The notes below the pieces were generated by a model. That model saw nothing but the letters and a program-made list of their open reading frames with translations, did not search any database and was not told where the DNA came from. The position numbers were made by a program, and so were the translations under genes. A stretch of DNA of 64,000 nt from Arthrobacter bambusae (GTDB lineage Bacteria; Actinomycetota; Actinomycetes; Actinomycetales; Micrococcaceae). Shown here in pieces: positions 25,174 to 32,750 of the stretch. The first letter of the stretch is position 1; every line of letters starts with the position of its first letter. Where the stretch lies: positions 186,001 through 250,000 of the forward strand of contig NZ_JAUSSZ010000001.1 in the NCBI RefSeq assembly GCF_030812595.1, in the 5' to 3' direction.

Positions 25174-26868
25174 CTACTGTCGTTTACTCCCGAGGATGCG
25201 CACGGCGGCGCTCACCGTGGGGTAGAAATGCCCCGGCCCGAACCGGGCGCCGGCCGCGAAGTGCAACACCCGGTCTTTGACGGGTCCTTTGAGCTCGGCG
25301 AAGACGAGATCGATCCCGCGGTTCGCCAGCCATTCATCAAGGGCCACGAGTTCGTCCATGGCTGTGATATCGATGCCGGTGATCGGTTCTGCGGCCAACA
25401 CCAGATGGGTTGTAGCCGGCGGCCCTTTTTCGACGAGTCGGCGGATGAAAGCAGAGAACACCTCGGCGTTGGCGAAAAAGAGCGGAGCATCGAAACGGGC
25501 CAGGATGATGCCGGGAACCCGGTGTCCTTCCGGGTGCCGCGCAAGGTCGTGATAACCGGGGACATCCTCAAGTGCACCCAGTTCTGCCGTGTACGGATCC
25601 CAGGCACGGGCGATGAAGCCCAGCAGCGCCAAACCGATCGCCACGAGGATTCCAGTCAGCACACCCACGGTCGTGACCGCCGCAAATGCGACAAGCATCA
25701 GGACAAACTCCGAGCGGCTCATCCTGTACAGTCGTCGAACGGCTGCGGTGTCGATGAGGCCGACGGCGGCGGCCAGGACCACCGCGGCCAGCGTGCTCGT
25801 GGGCAGATACGCCGTCAAACCCGGGGCAAGCAGCATGAAGACCAGAACGAACACAGCCCCTGCGGCACCGGTGATCTGGGTTTTTCCGCCCGCACGGATC
25901 GCAACCGGGGTCCGCGACGCACTGGCCGAGACCGGAAAGCCTCCGAAAAGGCCGGCCGCCACGTTTGCTGCCCCTAGGGCAGCCATCTCATGATTTCCGG
26001 AGACTCTTCTTCCTTCCCGCGACGCAAGCGTCTGGGAAAGGACACTGGTGTCAGCGAAAACAATTATCGCGATGCCGACGGCCACGGGAAGCAGCGCTCC
26101 GGCGTCCGTCCAACTCAGTTCGCCAAGCTGAGGCCCAGGCAGTCCCTTCGGCAGCGGTCCAACCACATGGATCACGCTTTGCAGGCCCAGAGCTGAGGTC
26201 ATGGCGCAGGACGCGGCGACGGCAAGCAGCACACCCGGGATGCGCCTACTGGTGAAACGCGGGATCCAGATGAGCGCCAGCGCGCCAAGACCGACCCCCA
26301 CGGCGGAGACGTTTGTCTTGCCCTGAATGATCTGGGACGCGACGCCGGCCAGCCGCTCCCATGCGGTTCCGTTCACCGGTGCCAGGCCCAGCCAGGCCGG
26401 CAATTGGGATGCGGCGACAACGAAGGCGATGCCTTGCAGATAGCCCAAACGGATGGGGGTGGACAGAAAACCGGCGACGACCCCGAACCGAAGCAGCGCC
26501 CCGGCAAGGAGCACGAGTCCAATCAGCACCCCCAGCAGGCCCGCCAGAGCGGGAGCCCGTCCGATCCCGCCGCCGGCGAGGGGTAGTACAGCAGCGGCGA
26601 TCATCGGGGCCAGCGCCGAATCCGGGCCAAGGACCATCACCCGTGACGGACCCACCAATGCATACGCCAAGAGCGATGCGATTGTTGCATTCAGGCCCAT
26701 GGCCGGAGGAAGACCTGCAGCCTGGGCGTACGCCATGCCAGCCGGGACCAGCAACGTAGACAAGGAGGCGCCCGCGAGGACGTCATGCCCAAGCCAGCGA
26801 AGACGGTAGTCCCGCAACAGCGCCGCGCCCGGCAGCCCGGTCACGTCGCCCGCCCTTCCCGGATGCAT
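25174..26868 (-). CDS. SulP/SLC26 anion transporter with STAS domain
   Basis: 564 residues. The membrane part (about residues 25-420, some 10-14 helices) has the family signature LVPAGMAYAQAAGLPPAMGL and the GGFPVSASASRTPVAIRAGG motif. A cytoplasmic STAS domain follows (about residues 445-555: ILARFDAPLFFANAEVF, then AEPITGIDITAMDELVAL). It transports an inorganic anion such as sulfate or bicarbonate. A SulP gene (Rv1739c) also borders the DosR genes of M. tuberculosis. The ATG at 26868 is the first in frame; an adjacent one is out of frame. No DevR-type box was seen directly upstream. Confidence 0.93.
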   Translation of the reverse strand: MHPGRAGDVTGLPGAALLRDYRLRWLGHDVLAGASLSTLLVPAGMAYAQAAGLPPAMGLNATIASLLAYALVGPSRVMVLGPDSALAPMIAAAVLPLAGGGIGRAPALAGLLGVLIGLVLLAGALLRFGVVAGFLSTPIRLGYLQGIAFVVAASQLPAWLGLAPVNGTAWERLAGVASQIIQGKTNVSAVGVGLGALALIWIPRFTSRRIPGVLLAVAASCAMTSALGLQSVIHVVGPLPKGLPGPQLGELSWTDAGALLPVAVGIAIIVFADTSVLSQTLASREGRRVSGNHEMAALGAANVAAGLFGGFPVSASASRTPVAIRAGGKTQITGAAGAVFVLVFMLLAPGLTAYLPTSTLAAVVLAAAVGLIDTAAVRRLYRMSRSEFVLMLVAFAAVTTVGVLTGILVAIGLALLGFIARAWDPYTAELGALEDVPGYHDLARHPEGHRVPGIILARFDAPLFFANAEVFSAFIRRLVEKGPPATTHLVLAAEPITGIDITAMDELVALDEWLANRGIDLVFAELKGPVKDRVLHFAAGARFGPGHFYPTVSAAVRILGSKRQ

Positions 26869-27006
26869 GCATGGCGCATCGAGTGCCCGGGCGCTCTCAC
26901 ATTGTGCGCCTCAAGGCGGCCCGGCGTTCGAAGAGCTCGTCCTCGTTGATGTCCTGACTTCCTGTCCATCAGGTGCTCCGCCTGCCGGATCCGACGCGGC
27001 GACGGC

Positions 27007-27468
27007 CTACGCCAGATACACGTGCCGTCCTGTCACCACGGCGGCGTGGATGCGGACGAAGAGATTCCTTTCGCCGCCGCCCCACGGTTCGGGCATGGCC
27101 CGCCCTCGTAGGAAAGCGAGAACGTCCGGTTCCTGGACCCATGACGAGGGTCCGCTGACCAGTACGGACCAGCCCTCGCTGCGATCGGGCCGGGCTGCGT
27201 CAATCTGGAACGAGGACGTGAGGCGGGGAACCGCGTCGCCGATTGAGCCGACGGGCGAAGTGCGGAAGTAGATGGCCGTGTTGTGAACCAGATAGTTGAC
27301 AGGAAGGATCATGATCCTGCCCTTGTAACTGAAGCCGAAGCGGCCGGTGTGATGTGAACAAAGCAGATCCCAGCACTGCGCCGTATTCAGTTCCGTGCTG
27401 ACATGGCGTGCACCGTCAAGGCGGGCCGGTTCCAGACCTAGTGCGGGCATTCGGTCGGGTATGGACAT
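27007..27468 (-). CDS. PNPOx-like flavin split-barrel protein
   Basis: 153-residue cytoplasmic protein of the pyridoxamine-5'-phosphate-oxidase-like fold. The pattern is AQCWDLLCSHHTGRFGFSYK, ILPVNYLVHN, IYFRTSP, WSVLVSG and a C-terminal VTGRRVYLA-type strand (VTGRHVYLA). Members bind FMN or F420, or act as non-catalytic barrels. It belongs to the subgroup shared with the broken gene at 41110-41553. A DevR-type box lies 87 bases upstream. A PNPOx-like protein (Rv3129) is in the mycobacterial DosR regulon. Cofactor and substrate are unknown. Confidence 0.85.
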   Translation of the reverse strand: MSIPDRMPALGLEPARLDGARHVSTELNTAQCWDLLCSHHTGRFGFSYKGRIMILPVNYLVHNTAIYFRTSPVGSIGDAVPRLTSSFQIDAARPDRSEGWSVLVSGPSSWVQEPDVLAFLRGRAMPEPWGGGERNLFVRIHAAVVTGRHVYLA

Positions 27469-27554
27469 CGGGCACCCCCGGTTGAATGGATCGATGAAGG
27501 GCGTGGACGGGTTTGTACCTCTTTGAAGGCTAGCAGTCTCCCGCGCCCCGGCGT

Positions 27555-27568
27555 AGTGCCGAAAGCCC
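27555..27568 (-). promoter_or_regulatory. DevR/DosR-like box
   Basis: Minus-strand GGGGCTTTCGGCAC, 87 bases before the split-barrel gene at 27468. Confidence 0.5.
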
Positions 27569-27657
27569 CTAGCGGCGGGCCCTTCCCGGCGGCTGCCGGA
27601 TGTCCGTGGGTGCCCATGACCAAGTCCAAGCCTTCCCGGGGGCGCATGGTGGAGAGA

Positions 27658-27671
27658 GTGACTTTTGGCCC
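27658..27671 (+). promoter_or_regulatory. DevR/DosR-like box
   Basis: GTGACTTTTGGCCC, 68 bases before the USP start at 27740. It differs by one base from the boxes of the USPs at 21439 and 56369. Confidence 0.62.
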
Positions 27672-27739
27672 TGCACAGCGGCGGGCATTCCGGTCAGGCT
27701 TCAAGAGACAGCAGACCATGATCCGGGTAGGAGCAAGCC

Positions 27740-28183
27740 GTGGGCCGAGAATCATTCGCAGGCAAGATCGTCGTTGGTGTTGACGGTTCTCCCGCTTCAA
27801 TTGAGGCCCTCAAGCAGGGCTGGAGTATCGCAGGGGCGATGGGCTCGGAGCTCGTCGCGGTGGCATGCTGGGCATTCCCCCAAGTCTATGGCGGATACGT
27901 GGCCATGGGTGTTGAAGACTATGAGGAGGAAGCCCGCGGGATACTGGAAGAGTCCCTCTCACAGGCTTTTGGGCCTTCGGTTCCTGAAAAGGTGTCCCCG
28001 CGGCTGCTCTGCGGCCCAGTCCGGGACTTGCTCATCGACGCTAGCCGGGATGCGGACATGCTTGTTGTCGGCCGGCGTGGGCATGGCGGATTTGCCGGAC
28101 TGTTGCTCGGTTCGGTAAGTTCTGCCTGCGTGGCACACGCGCTATGCCCCGTCTTGGTGGTTCACGCCTCAGAGTCGAGCTGA
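27740..28183 (+). CDS. Universal stress protein, single domain
   Basis: 147-residue Usp: IVVGVDGSPASIEALKQGW, a middle WAFPQVYGGYVAMG loop, and the ATP loop GRRGHGGFAGLLLGS followed by CVAHALCPVLVVH. The GTG at 27740 has TAGGAG upstream. It is a close paralogue of the USPs at 54150 and 55926 (the latter shares FPQVYGGY and LGRRGHGGFGGLLLGS). A DevR-type box precedes it. Confidence 0.93.
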   Translation: MGRESFAGKIVVGVDGSPASIEALKQGWSIAGAMGSELVAVACWAFPQVYGGYVAMGVEDYEEEARGILEESLSQAFGPSVPEKVSPRLLCGPVRDLLIDASRDADMLVVGRRGHGGFAGLLLGSVSSACVAHALCPVLVVHASESS

Positions 28184-28257
28184 CAAGCAGGCACAACGCC
28201 CCGCGACTTTCGACCCTAGCCAGCCTGCCAGAGTCGGAGTCCATGACTGCAGAAGTG

Positions 28258-28488
28258 GAACCATCAATTACTACAAGGCCGCATGCAGCGGATTTTCCTG
28301 GGATAAGACCAGGCACGCAATGGCAGGACTGCCCGGCGCTCGGGGCAACAACATTGCCGATGAAGCGTGGACCGCCCCTTCGTGGCTGATCACGGCGATC
28401 GCGAGGCCTTACGATTCGTCCGCGCCGATAGAAGCACCGACTCGATCGGTTTTGCGGAACTGGCCAGCGCGGGCCTACGCTCCCGCGG
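28258..28488 (+). pseudogene. Acetyl-CoA synthetase-like N-terminal fragment
   Basis: One plus frame reads INYYKAACSGFSWDKTRHA then AMAGLPGARGNNIADEAW; after a frameshift near 28370, a second reads FVADHGDREALRFVRADRST then DSIGFAELASAGLRSRG. Together they match the N-terminal 90 or so residues of AMP-forming acetyl-CoA synthetases. The adenylation core is gone. It runs into the 3' end of the convergent SDR. This suggests an acetate-activating gene was once part of the island. Confidence 0.6.
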
Positions 28489-29221
28489 GCGGGGTCACCG
28501 TTCCAGCAGTGTCGCCGCCGTCGATCACGAATTCGGCTCCAGTGACGAACGAAGACTCGTTCGAGGCCAGGTACAGGACGAGGTCCGCGATTTCGCCTGG
28601 ATGGCCCATCCGGCTGAGCGCCACGCGGCTCATGTCCATCTCCAGACCCGCCGTCATCGGGGTGGAGATGACTCCGGGGTGCACTGAGTTGACCCTGATG
28701 CCATGGTGCCCCAGATCCAGCGCTGCACTCTTCGTCAGACCACGGACGCCGAATTTCGACGCGGTGTATCCGGGGATCTTTTCGTAGCCTCGGATCCCCG
28801 CAATCGAGGAAATGTTCACTATCGACCCGCCTTTGGACGCTTTCAGCGCAGGGATTGCTGCCTTGATCCCATTGAAGGTGCCGGTCAGGTTCACACTAAT
28901 GACGGCATTCCATTGTTCCAGGGTGTACTCCTCGATCGAGGCGAAGTTCACGATGCCGGCGTTGTTGACCAGGATGCCCAGGCTTCCAAAAGTTTCGACC
29001 GCGGCACTGACCGCTGCCTCCCAGTCCTGCGGATTAGTCACGTCCAGATGCACGTAAAGGGCCCCGGAGCCTATGCGTTCGGCGGTTTCCTTGCCCTCTT
29101 CGTCCAAAACGTCGCCGATAACGACCCTTGCCCCTTCGCCGTGCAGCCTCGATGCCACTGCGGCACCGATGCCGCGGGCACCTCCGCTGACCAGCGCCAC
29201 TTTGTCAATAACCCTTTCCAC
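28475..29221 (-). CDS. SDR-family NAD(P)-dependent dehydrogenase
   Basis: 248-residue classical SDR, similar to 3-alpha/20-beta-hydroxysteroid or 3-oxoacyl reductases. Cofactor loop SGGARGIG (about residues 11-18), NNAG at about 86-89, catalytic Ser in NISSIAG and Tyr/Lys in YTASK, and the PG(V)IxTPM loop. Asp at the end of strand 2 (VVIGDV) favours NAD over NADP. The GTG at 29221 with AAGGAG six bases upstream is preferred; the open frame continues 700 bases further only through the antisense of decayed genes. A DevR-type box lies 103 bases upstream. Substrate unknown. Confidence 0.9.
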   Translation of the reverse strand: MERVIDKVALVSGGARGIGAAVASRLHGEGARVVIGDVLDEEGKETAERIGSGALYVHLDVTNPQDWEAAVSAAVETFGSLGILVNNAGIVNFASIEEYTLEQWNAVISVNLTGTFNGIKAAIPALKASKGGSIVNISSIAGIRGYEKIPGYTASKFGVRGLTKSAALDLGHHGIRVNSVHPGVISTPMTAGLEMDMSRVALSRMGHPGEIADLVLYLASNESSFVTGAEFVIDGGDTAGTVTPPAGA

Positions 29222-29323
29222 GTCATCTCCTTCATTGACATCGACAAGGAATTCCACAGCAGCCTCCAACGGGCAGTGCTCGTGTTCCGCTCTAAGACTG
29301 GGGCCGGGAGCCCGTTCATGACA

Positions 29324-29337
29324 GGGTCGAAAGTCCC
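29324..29337 (-). promoter_or_regulatory. DevR/DosR-like box
   Basis: Minus-strand GGGACTTTCGACCC, 103 bases upstream of the SDR start at 29221. One of the best matches to the DosR half-site GGGACT. Confidence 0.6.
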
Positions 29338-29538
29338 ACACCACAGCGGCACCGGCCAGAGGGTTTTTCGGGCCGAACCAAGCGCCGCGGGTCCTCGATG
29401 CGGTCGCGGATGATGCCTGCACATCGTAGTATTCCTGCCCAAGACGGGGAAACCGGTTTCGACGGTCAACGGAGCCATGGCGGCCTGTGGCAACCATGAC
29501 ACCTTCGGGTTGCCTAGTCTGATTGCACGGCCGGTTTT

Positions 29539-29718
29539 GTTGTGGACCGTGGTCACGTGGGGTGAGGACCACGCGGCTCCACCGGCGGCTTTGCGTTCGC
29601 TCCGGGTTGCGACCCTGCCGGTGAGGGTGACTTCGGTCCCTTCGACGTCGACCCCGATCTTTTCTGCGTCCAACACCGCTTGGCGGGCGATGGCGTTCCT
29701 GACCCGGGCCTCGTCGAA
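29539..29718 (-). pseudogene. BON-domain protein, C-terminal fragment
   Basis: Sixty codons: EARVRNAIARQAVLDAEKIG, then VEGTEVTLTGRVATRSERKA and AAWSSPHVTTVHN. They match the last BON repeat of the intact protein at 31964-32638 almost residue for residue. The fragment is in frame with the PEP-synthase remnant upstream, so one long chimeric ORF (30198 to 29071) covers both. Confidence 0.7.
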
Positions 29719-29772
29719 AGCGGAGGCACGCGGGCTTTGAGGCCACGTACCTGGAGGGCGGCTTGCCAGGGA

Positions 29773-30198
29773 CCCTTCGTAGACGTGCCCTCTCTCGCCA
29801 TCGGCACACGAGACAGTGACGGATTGCCCATTTCCGATAACGGAGGTTGCGGTGGACGTTCCAACGACTGCCGCGATTCCGATCGGTGAACAAGGAGGCA
29901 AAGCAGCGCAGGCAAGCGTCCAGCAATTGCCGATCGCGACGTACATTGAGATAGGTTTCCTGCTGGCCGGCGAACCAGCGTCCGGAAGGTCTTCCGCCGT
30001 CGCGCTGCTTCGGACCGCGACGGCGGGGCCGTTATGGGCCGCGCGGACAGACAGCCCGCGGTATTTTCCATGAATGCCCTCCTCAAGTTCCGGGGGAATC
30101 TTCGCCTCGAGAACCATGGAGCGCATGGCCGCGCCTGCACTCCTTAGCCAATCTCGAGTGACCCCCTCGACGGCCTGCCCACTAGGGGACAAAGACAC
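29773..30198 (-). pseudogene. Phosphoenolpyruvate synthase remnant
   Basis: Two separated pieces of PEP synthase in one open frame. The first (VLEAKIPPELEEGIHGKYRG, then PAVAVRSSATAEDLPDA) is from the ATP-grasp N-domain. A frameshift follows, with another frame giving LLDACLRCFASLFTDR. The second piece (ATSVIGNGQSVTVSCADGER, then GHVYEG) is from the phospho-His mobile-domain boundary. More than 600 residues, including the catalytic His, are missing. Confidence 0.65.
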
Positions 30199-30264
30199 CG
30201 TCGGAGCGCGAACGCCATATTTTGCTTCATTGTCCAGGGGCGCGCCGTGGATCCGTGGGCGGGG

Positions 30265-30278
30265 AGGACCTTCGGCCC
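30265..30278 (+). promoter_or_regulatory. DevR/DosR-like box
   Basis: AGGACCTTCGGCCC, 61 bases upstream of the alcohol dehydrogenase ATG at 30340. It could also have served the divergent PEP-synthase gene. Confidence 0.58.
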
Positions 30279-30339
30279 TACCTGCTCCGAGTCCCCTGAG
30301 GGAAACTGGCGGAAAGAGCGGCAGGAAGAGGCGGTATCA

Positions 30340-31344
30340 ATGCGTGCGTGGTGGGTCGGCGAACCCGGGCCGATCGCTTCAATGCCGCTTGAATGGGGCG
30401 AGCGTCCTGATCCAGCTCCTGGGCCGGGCGAACTACTCGTCGGCGTCCACGTGTGCGGGGTGTGCCGCACTGATCTTCACCTGGCCGAGGGCGACCTCAA
30501 ACCGCGGCAACCGAACGTGATCCCTGGTCACGAAGTCGTCGGCACCGTGCTGGAGGTGGGAGATGGCTGTACAAGGTTCCGGCCCGGCGACAGGGTTGGC
30601 GTAGCCTGGCTCGGAAAAAGCTGCGGGACCTGCCGGTACTGCTTCCGCGGCGACGAGAACCTGTGCATTTCTCCCACTTTTACCGGCTGGGATCAAGACG
30701 GCGGATATGCGGAGCGTCTGACCGTTGCCGAGGATTTCGCATACGCCATCCCGGCTGTCTTTACGGACGAGCAGGCAGCACCCTTGCTGTGTTCGGGGAT
30801 CATCGGCTACCACGCGCTCCAGCGGGCGGCGGTTCCGGACGGCGGTCGCTTGGGAATCTATGGTTTCGGCGGATCCGCCCACCTCACCGCGCAGATCGCA
30901 CGCCACCAAGGAGCATCGGTCTATGTGATGACACGGTCCGAGGCTGCTCGTGCCTTGGCGCGCGAACTGGGCGCAATCTTCGTCGGCGGGCCATACGATA
31001 CCCCGCCCGATGCGCTGGACTCCGCGATCCTGTTCGCTCCTGTCGGTGACCTGGTCCCGCCAGCACTGCAGGCACTGGACCGGGGCGGAACCCTGGCCGT
31101 GGCCGGAATCCACCTGAGCGACATTCCGGCGCTCAACTACCAAAGGGATCTCTTCAACGAGCGACGGCTGCTCAGCGTCACCGCAAACACCAGGAAGGAC
31201 GGAGAGCAGTTCCTTGCCCTGGCCGCGACAATTCCGCTGGAACCGACAACAACGATCTACCCGTTTGAGGCCGCAGATCAAGCCTTGGCGGACCTGGACG
31301 GTGATCGCGTCACGGGATCTGCAGTGTTGGACATGTCCCGATGA
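30340..31344 (+). CDS. Zinc-dependent alcohol dehydrogenase
   Basis: 334-residue medium-chain dehydrogenase (AdhA/AdhP type). Catalytic zinc ligands are in CGVCRTDLH (Cys, Asp/His) and GHEVVG; structural zinc cysteines in GKSCGTCRYCFRGDENLC; the Rossmann loop is IYGFGGSAH. I start at the ATG at 30340, where MRAWWV begins the usual N-terminus; the upstream in-frame ATG at 30247 would precede the operator. It probably reoxidises NADH by reducing aldehydes when O2 is short. Preceded by a DevR-type box, divergent from PEP-synthase debris. Confidence 0.92.
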   Translation: MRAWWVGEPGPIASMPLEWGERPDPAPGPGELLVGVHVCGVCRTDLHLAEGDLKPRQPNVIPGHEVVGTVLEVGDGCTRFRPGDRVGVAWLGKSCGTCRYCFRGDENLCISPTFTGWDQDGGYAERLTVAEDFAYAIPAVFTDEQAAPLLCSGIIGYHALQRAAVPDGGRLGIYGFGGSAHLTAQIARHQGASVYVMTRSEAARALARELGAIFVGGPYDTPPDALDSAILFAPVGDLVPPALQALDRGGTLAVAGIHLSDIPALNYQRDLFNERRLLSVTANTRKDGEQFLALAATIPLEPTTTIYPFEAADQALADLDGDRVTGSAVLDMSR

Positions 31345-31454
31345 TCCTTCGCGATCCCCTCGGTACGGTGGGGCGGGCGGGTACAGTAAGGCGGGTCGGT
31401 GCAGTGAGGCGTGCGGGAAGGACGCCGACGTCTGCGCCGTTCGGATTCACTCGT

Positions 31455-31785
31455 TGCCGGCGCGGGTTGTTTCGTCCAAGGGGAGCCCAAGCCAGGGGGC
31501 GAGTCAAAGTGAATCGCCTGCCAGTCACCGACTCCGGCACGATCCTGACCAAGTAGTCCTTCCCCACTCCTAGCCATGGGAATAGTCCGCGGCTTATTGA
31601 GTCAAGCACTTGCCCGGACGCAGTCTCCCGCTGAGCTCTTCCCTTGATCACGACACTCCACGCCATGACAAACTCTGCGCTCACGCTGTCAGCTTCCAAT
31701 GCAATGGCGGAGCAGGCCTCAAGGGCTTCCTGTTTTGTGCCGGTTCCTGTCCGGATCCCCTTCCACCGATCGATCCTGGATCGTC
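31455..31785 (-). pseudogene. PNPOx-like split-barrel protein, truncated
   Basis: The minus frame gives IRTGTGTKQEALEA, then AIALEADSVSA, AWSVVIKGRAQ, LFPWLGVGKDYLVRIVPESV and TGRRFTLTRPLAWAPL. This is the C-terminal two-thirds of the barrel seen intact at 50883 and 50354. The N-terminal third (CWELL...GRLAV) is lost, with a frame disruption near 31770, and the C-terminal end is also unlike its paralogues. The promoter palindrome next to it (31793-31834) is still perfect. Confidence 0.65.
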
Positions 31786-31792
31786 TGGTGAT

Positions 31793-31834
31793 GATGGGTA
31801 CGGTTAGGGGCTTATGCCCCTAACCGTACCCATC
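31793..31834. promoter_or_regulatory. 42-bp perfect palindrome containing a DevR-like box
   Basis: Arms of 19 bases (31793-31811 and 31816-31834, GATGGGTACGGTTAGGGGC and its complement) match without error around a TTAT centre. The inner 14 bases (31807-31820, GGGGCTTATGCCCC) are a DevR-type box. It lies between divergent genes (truncated split-barrel and BON protein), 129 bases before the BON ATG. A terminator is unlikely because there is no T-run and no gene ends there. Confidence 0.7.
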
Positions 31835-31963
31835 TGGTGGGGATGGAATGGAAGTACCCGGTTTGTGGCTTCTCCCAAGAACAGCGGACCGGGCCCGGCT
31901 ACCCATTCCCTCGGCTGTTCTTGGAAGGGTTTCCTGCCGGGATGAAAACGACAAGGATTTATC

Positions 31964-32638
31964 ATGACCACCTCTACCAACGTCCCCCGCTCGGATCATG
32001 AGCTGCAGCAGGCCGTCTTGAATGAGCTCGATTGGACACCCGAGGTTGACGCCTCCCACATCGGAGTGACGGCCATCTCGGGCGCCGTGACTCTCACGGG
32101 CGAGGTCTCGAGCTATTCGGCCCGGCTAGCTGCAAAGAAGGCCGCCCTGCGGGTCCGCGGAGTCACGGCTCTGGCCGATGAACTGACCGTCCACTACCTC
32201 GGCGGCCCGGTCACCGACACGGACATCGCCGAAGCCGCCCTAGGTGTTCTCCGTCGGAACGCGGTCGTGCCTGAGGGTGCGGTCACCGCGGAAGTCCGTA
32301 ATCATGCCATCACCCTGACCGGGGACGTGGATTGGAACTACGAACGCGAAGCAGCAGCCCGCGCCGTCGAACATCTCCGGGGCGTCAGGTCCGTGGAGAA
32401 CCTCATCACCCTCAAAGGCCGCGCGTCCGCCGTCGATACCAAAACCCGGGTGAAGAACGCCATCGCCCGGCAGGCGGCACTGGACGCCGAAAGTATCCTC
32501 GTTACGGTCGACGGGACAGAAGTGACCCTCACCGGCAGGGTCGCGAGCTGGAACGAGAAGAAGGCCGCCGGGAAAGCCGCCTGGGCCTCACCCCACGTGA
32601 GCGCCGTCCTCAACCTGCTTGAAGTACGTCCTTCATAA
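31964..32638 (+). CDS. BON-domain protein with three repeats
   Basis: 224 residues composed of three BON modules (about 15-80, 85-150, 155-222), each with the TLTGxV strand (AVTLTGEVSSY, AITLTGDVDWN, EVTLTGRVASW). BON domains bind phospholipid surfaces or small ligands. There is no signal peptide, so the protein is cytoplasmic or membrane-associated. The second module carries DWNYEREAAARAVEHLRGVR, typical of OsmY-like stress proteins. A perfect palindromic operator lies upstream; the CYTH-CHAD gene starts 112 bases downstream on the same strand. Confidence 0.9.
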   Translation: MTTSTNVPRSDHELQQAVLNELDWTPEVDASHIGVTAISGAVTLTGEVSSYSARLAAKKAALRVRGVTALADELTVHYLGGPVTDTDIAEAALGVLRRNAVVPEGAVTAEVRNHAITLTGDVDWNYEREAAARAVEHLRGVRSVENLITLKGRASAVDTKTRVKNAIARQAALDAESILVTVDGTEVTLTGRVASWNEKKAAGKAAWASPHVSAVLNLLEVRPS

Positions 32639-32750
32639 AGCCCGCGCCGGCTTACAGCCCCGGGAGCGGCCATGGCCCCGCCCCATGAGGACTGGACCAG
32701 GTCTCTGTCCCGACGGTTGAAACTCAGGATGACGAGAAAGTGTGTGGGTT

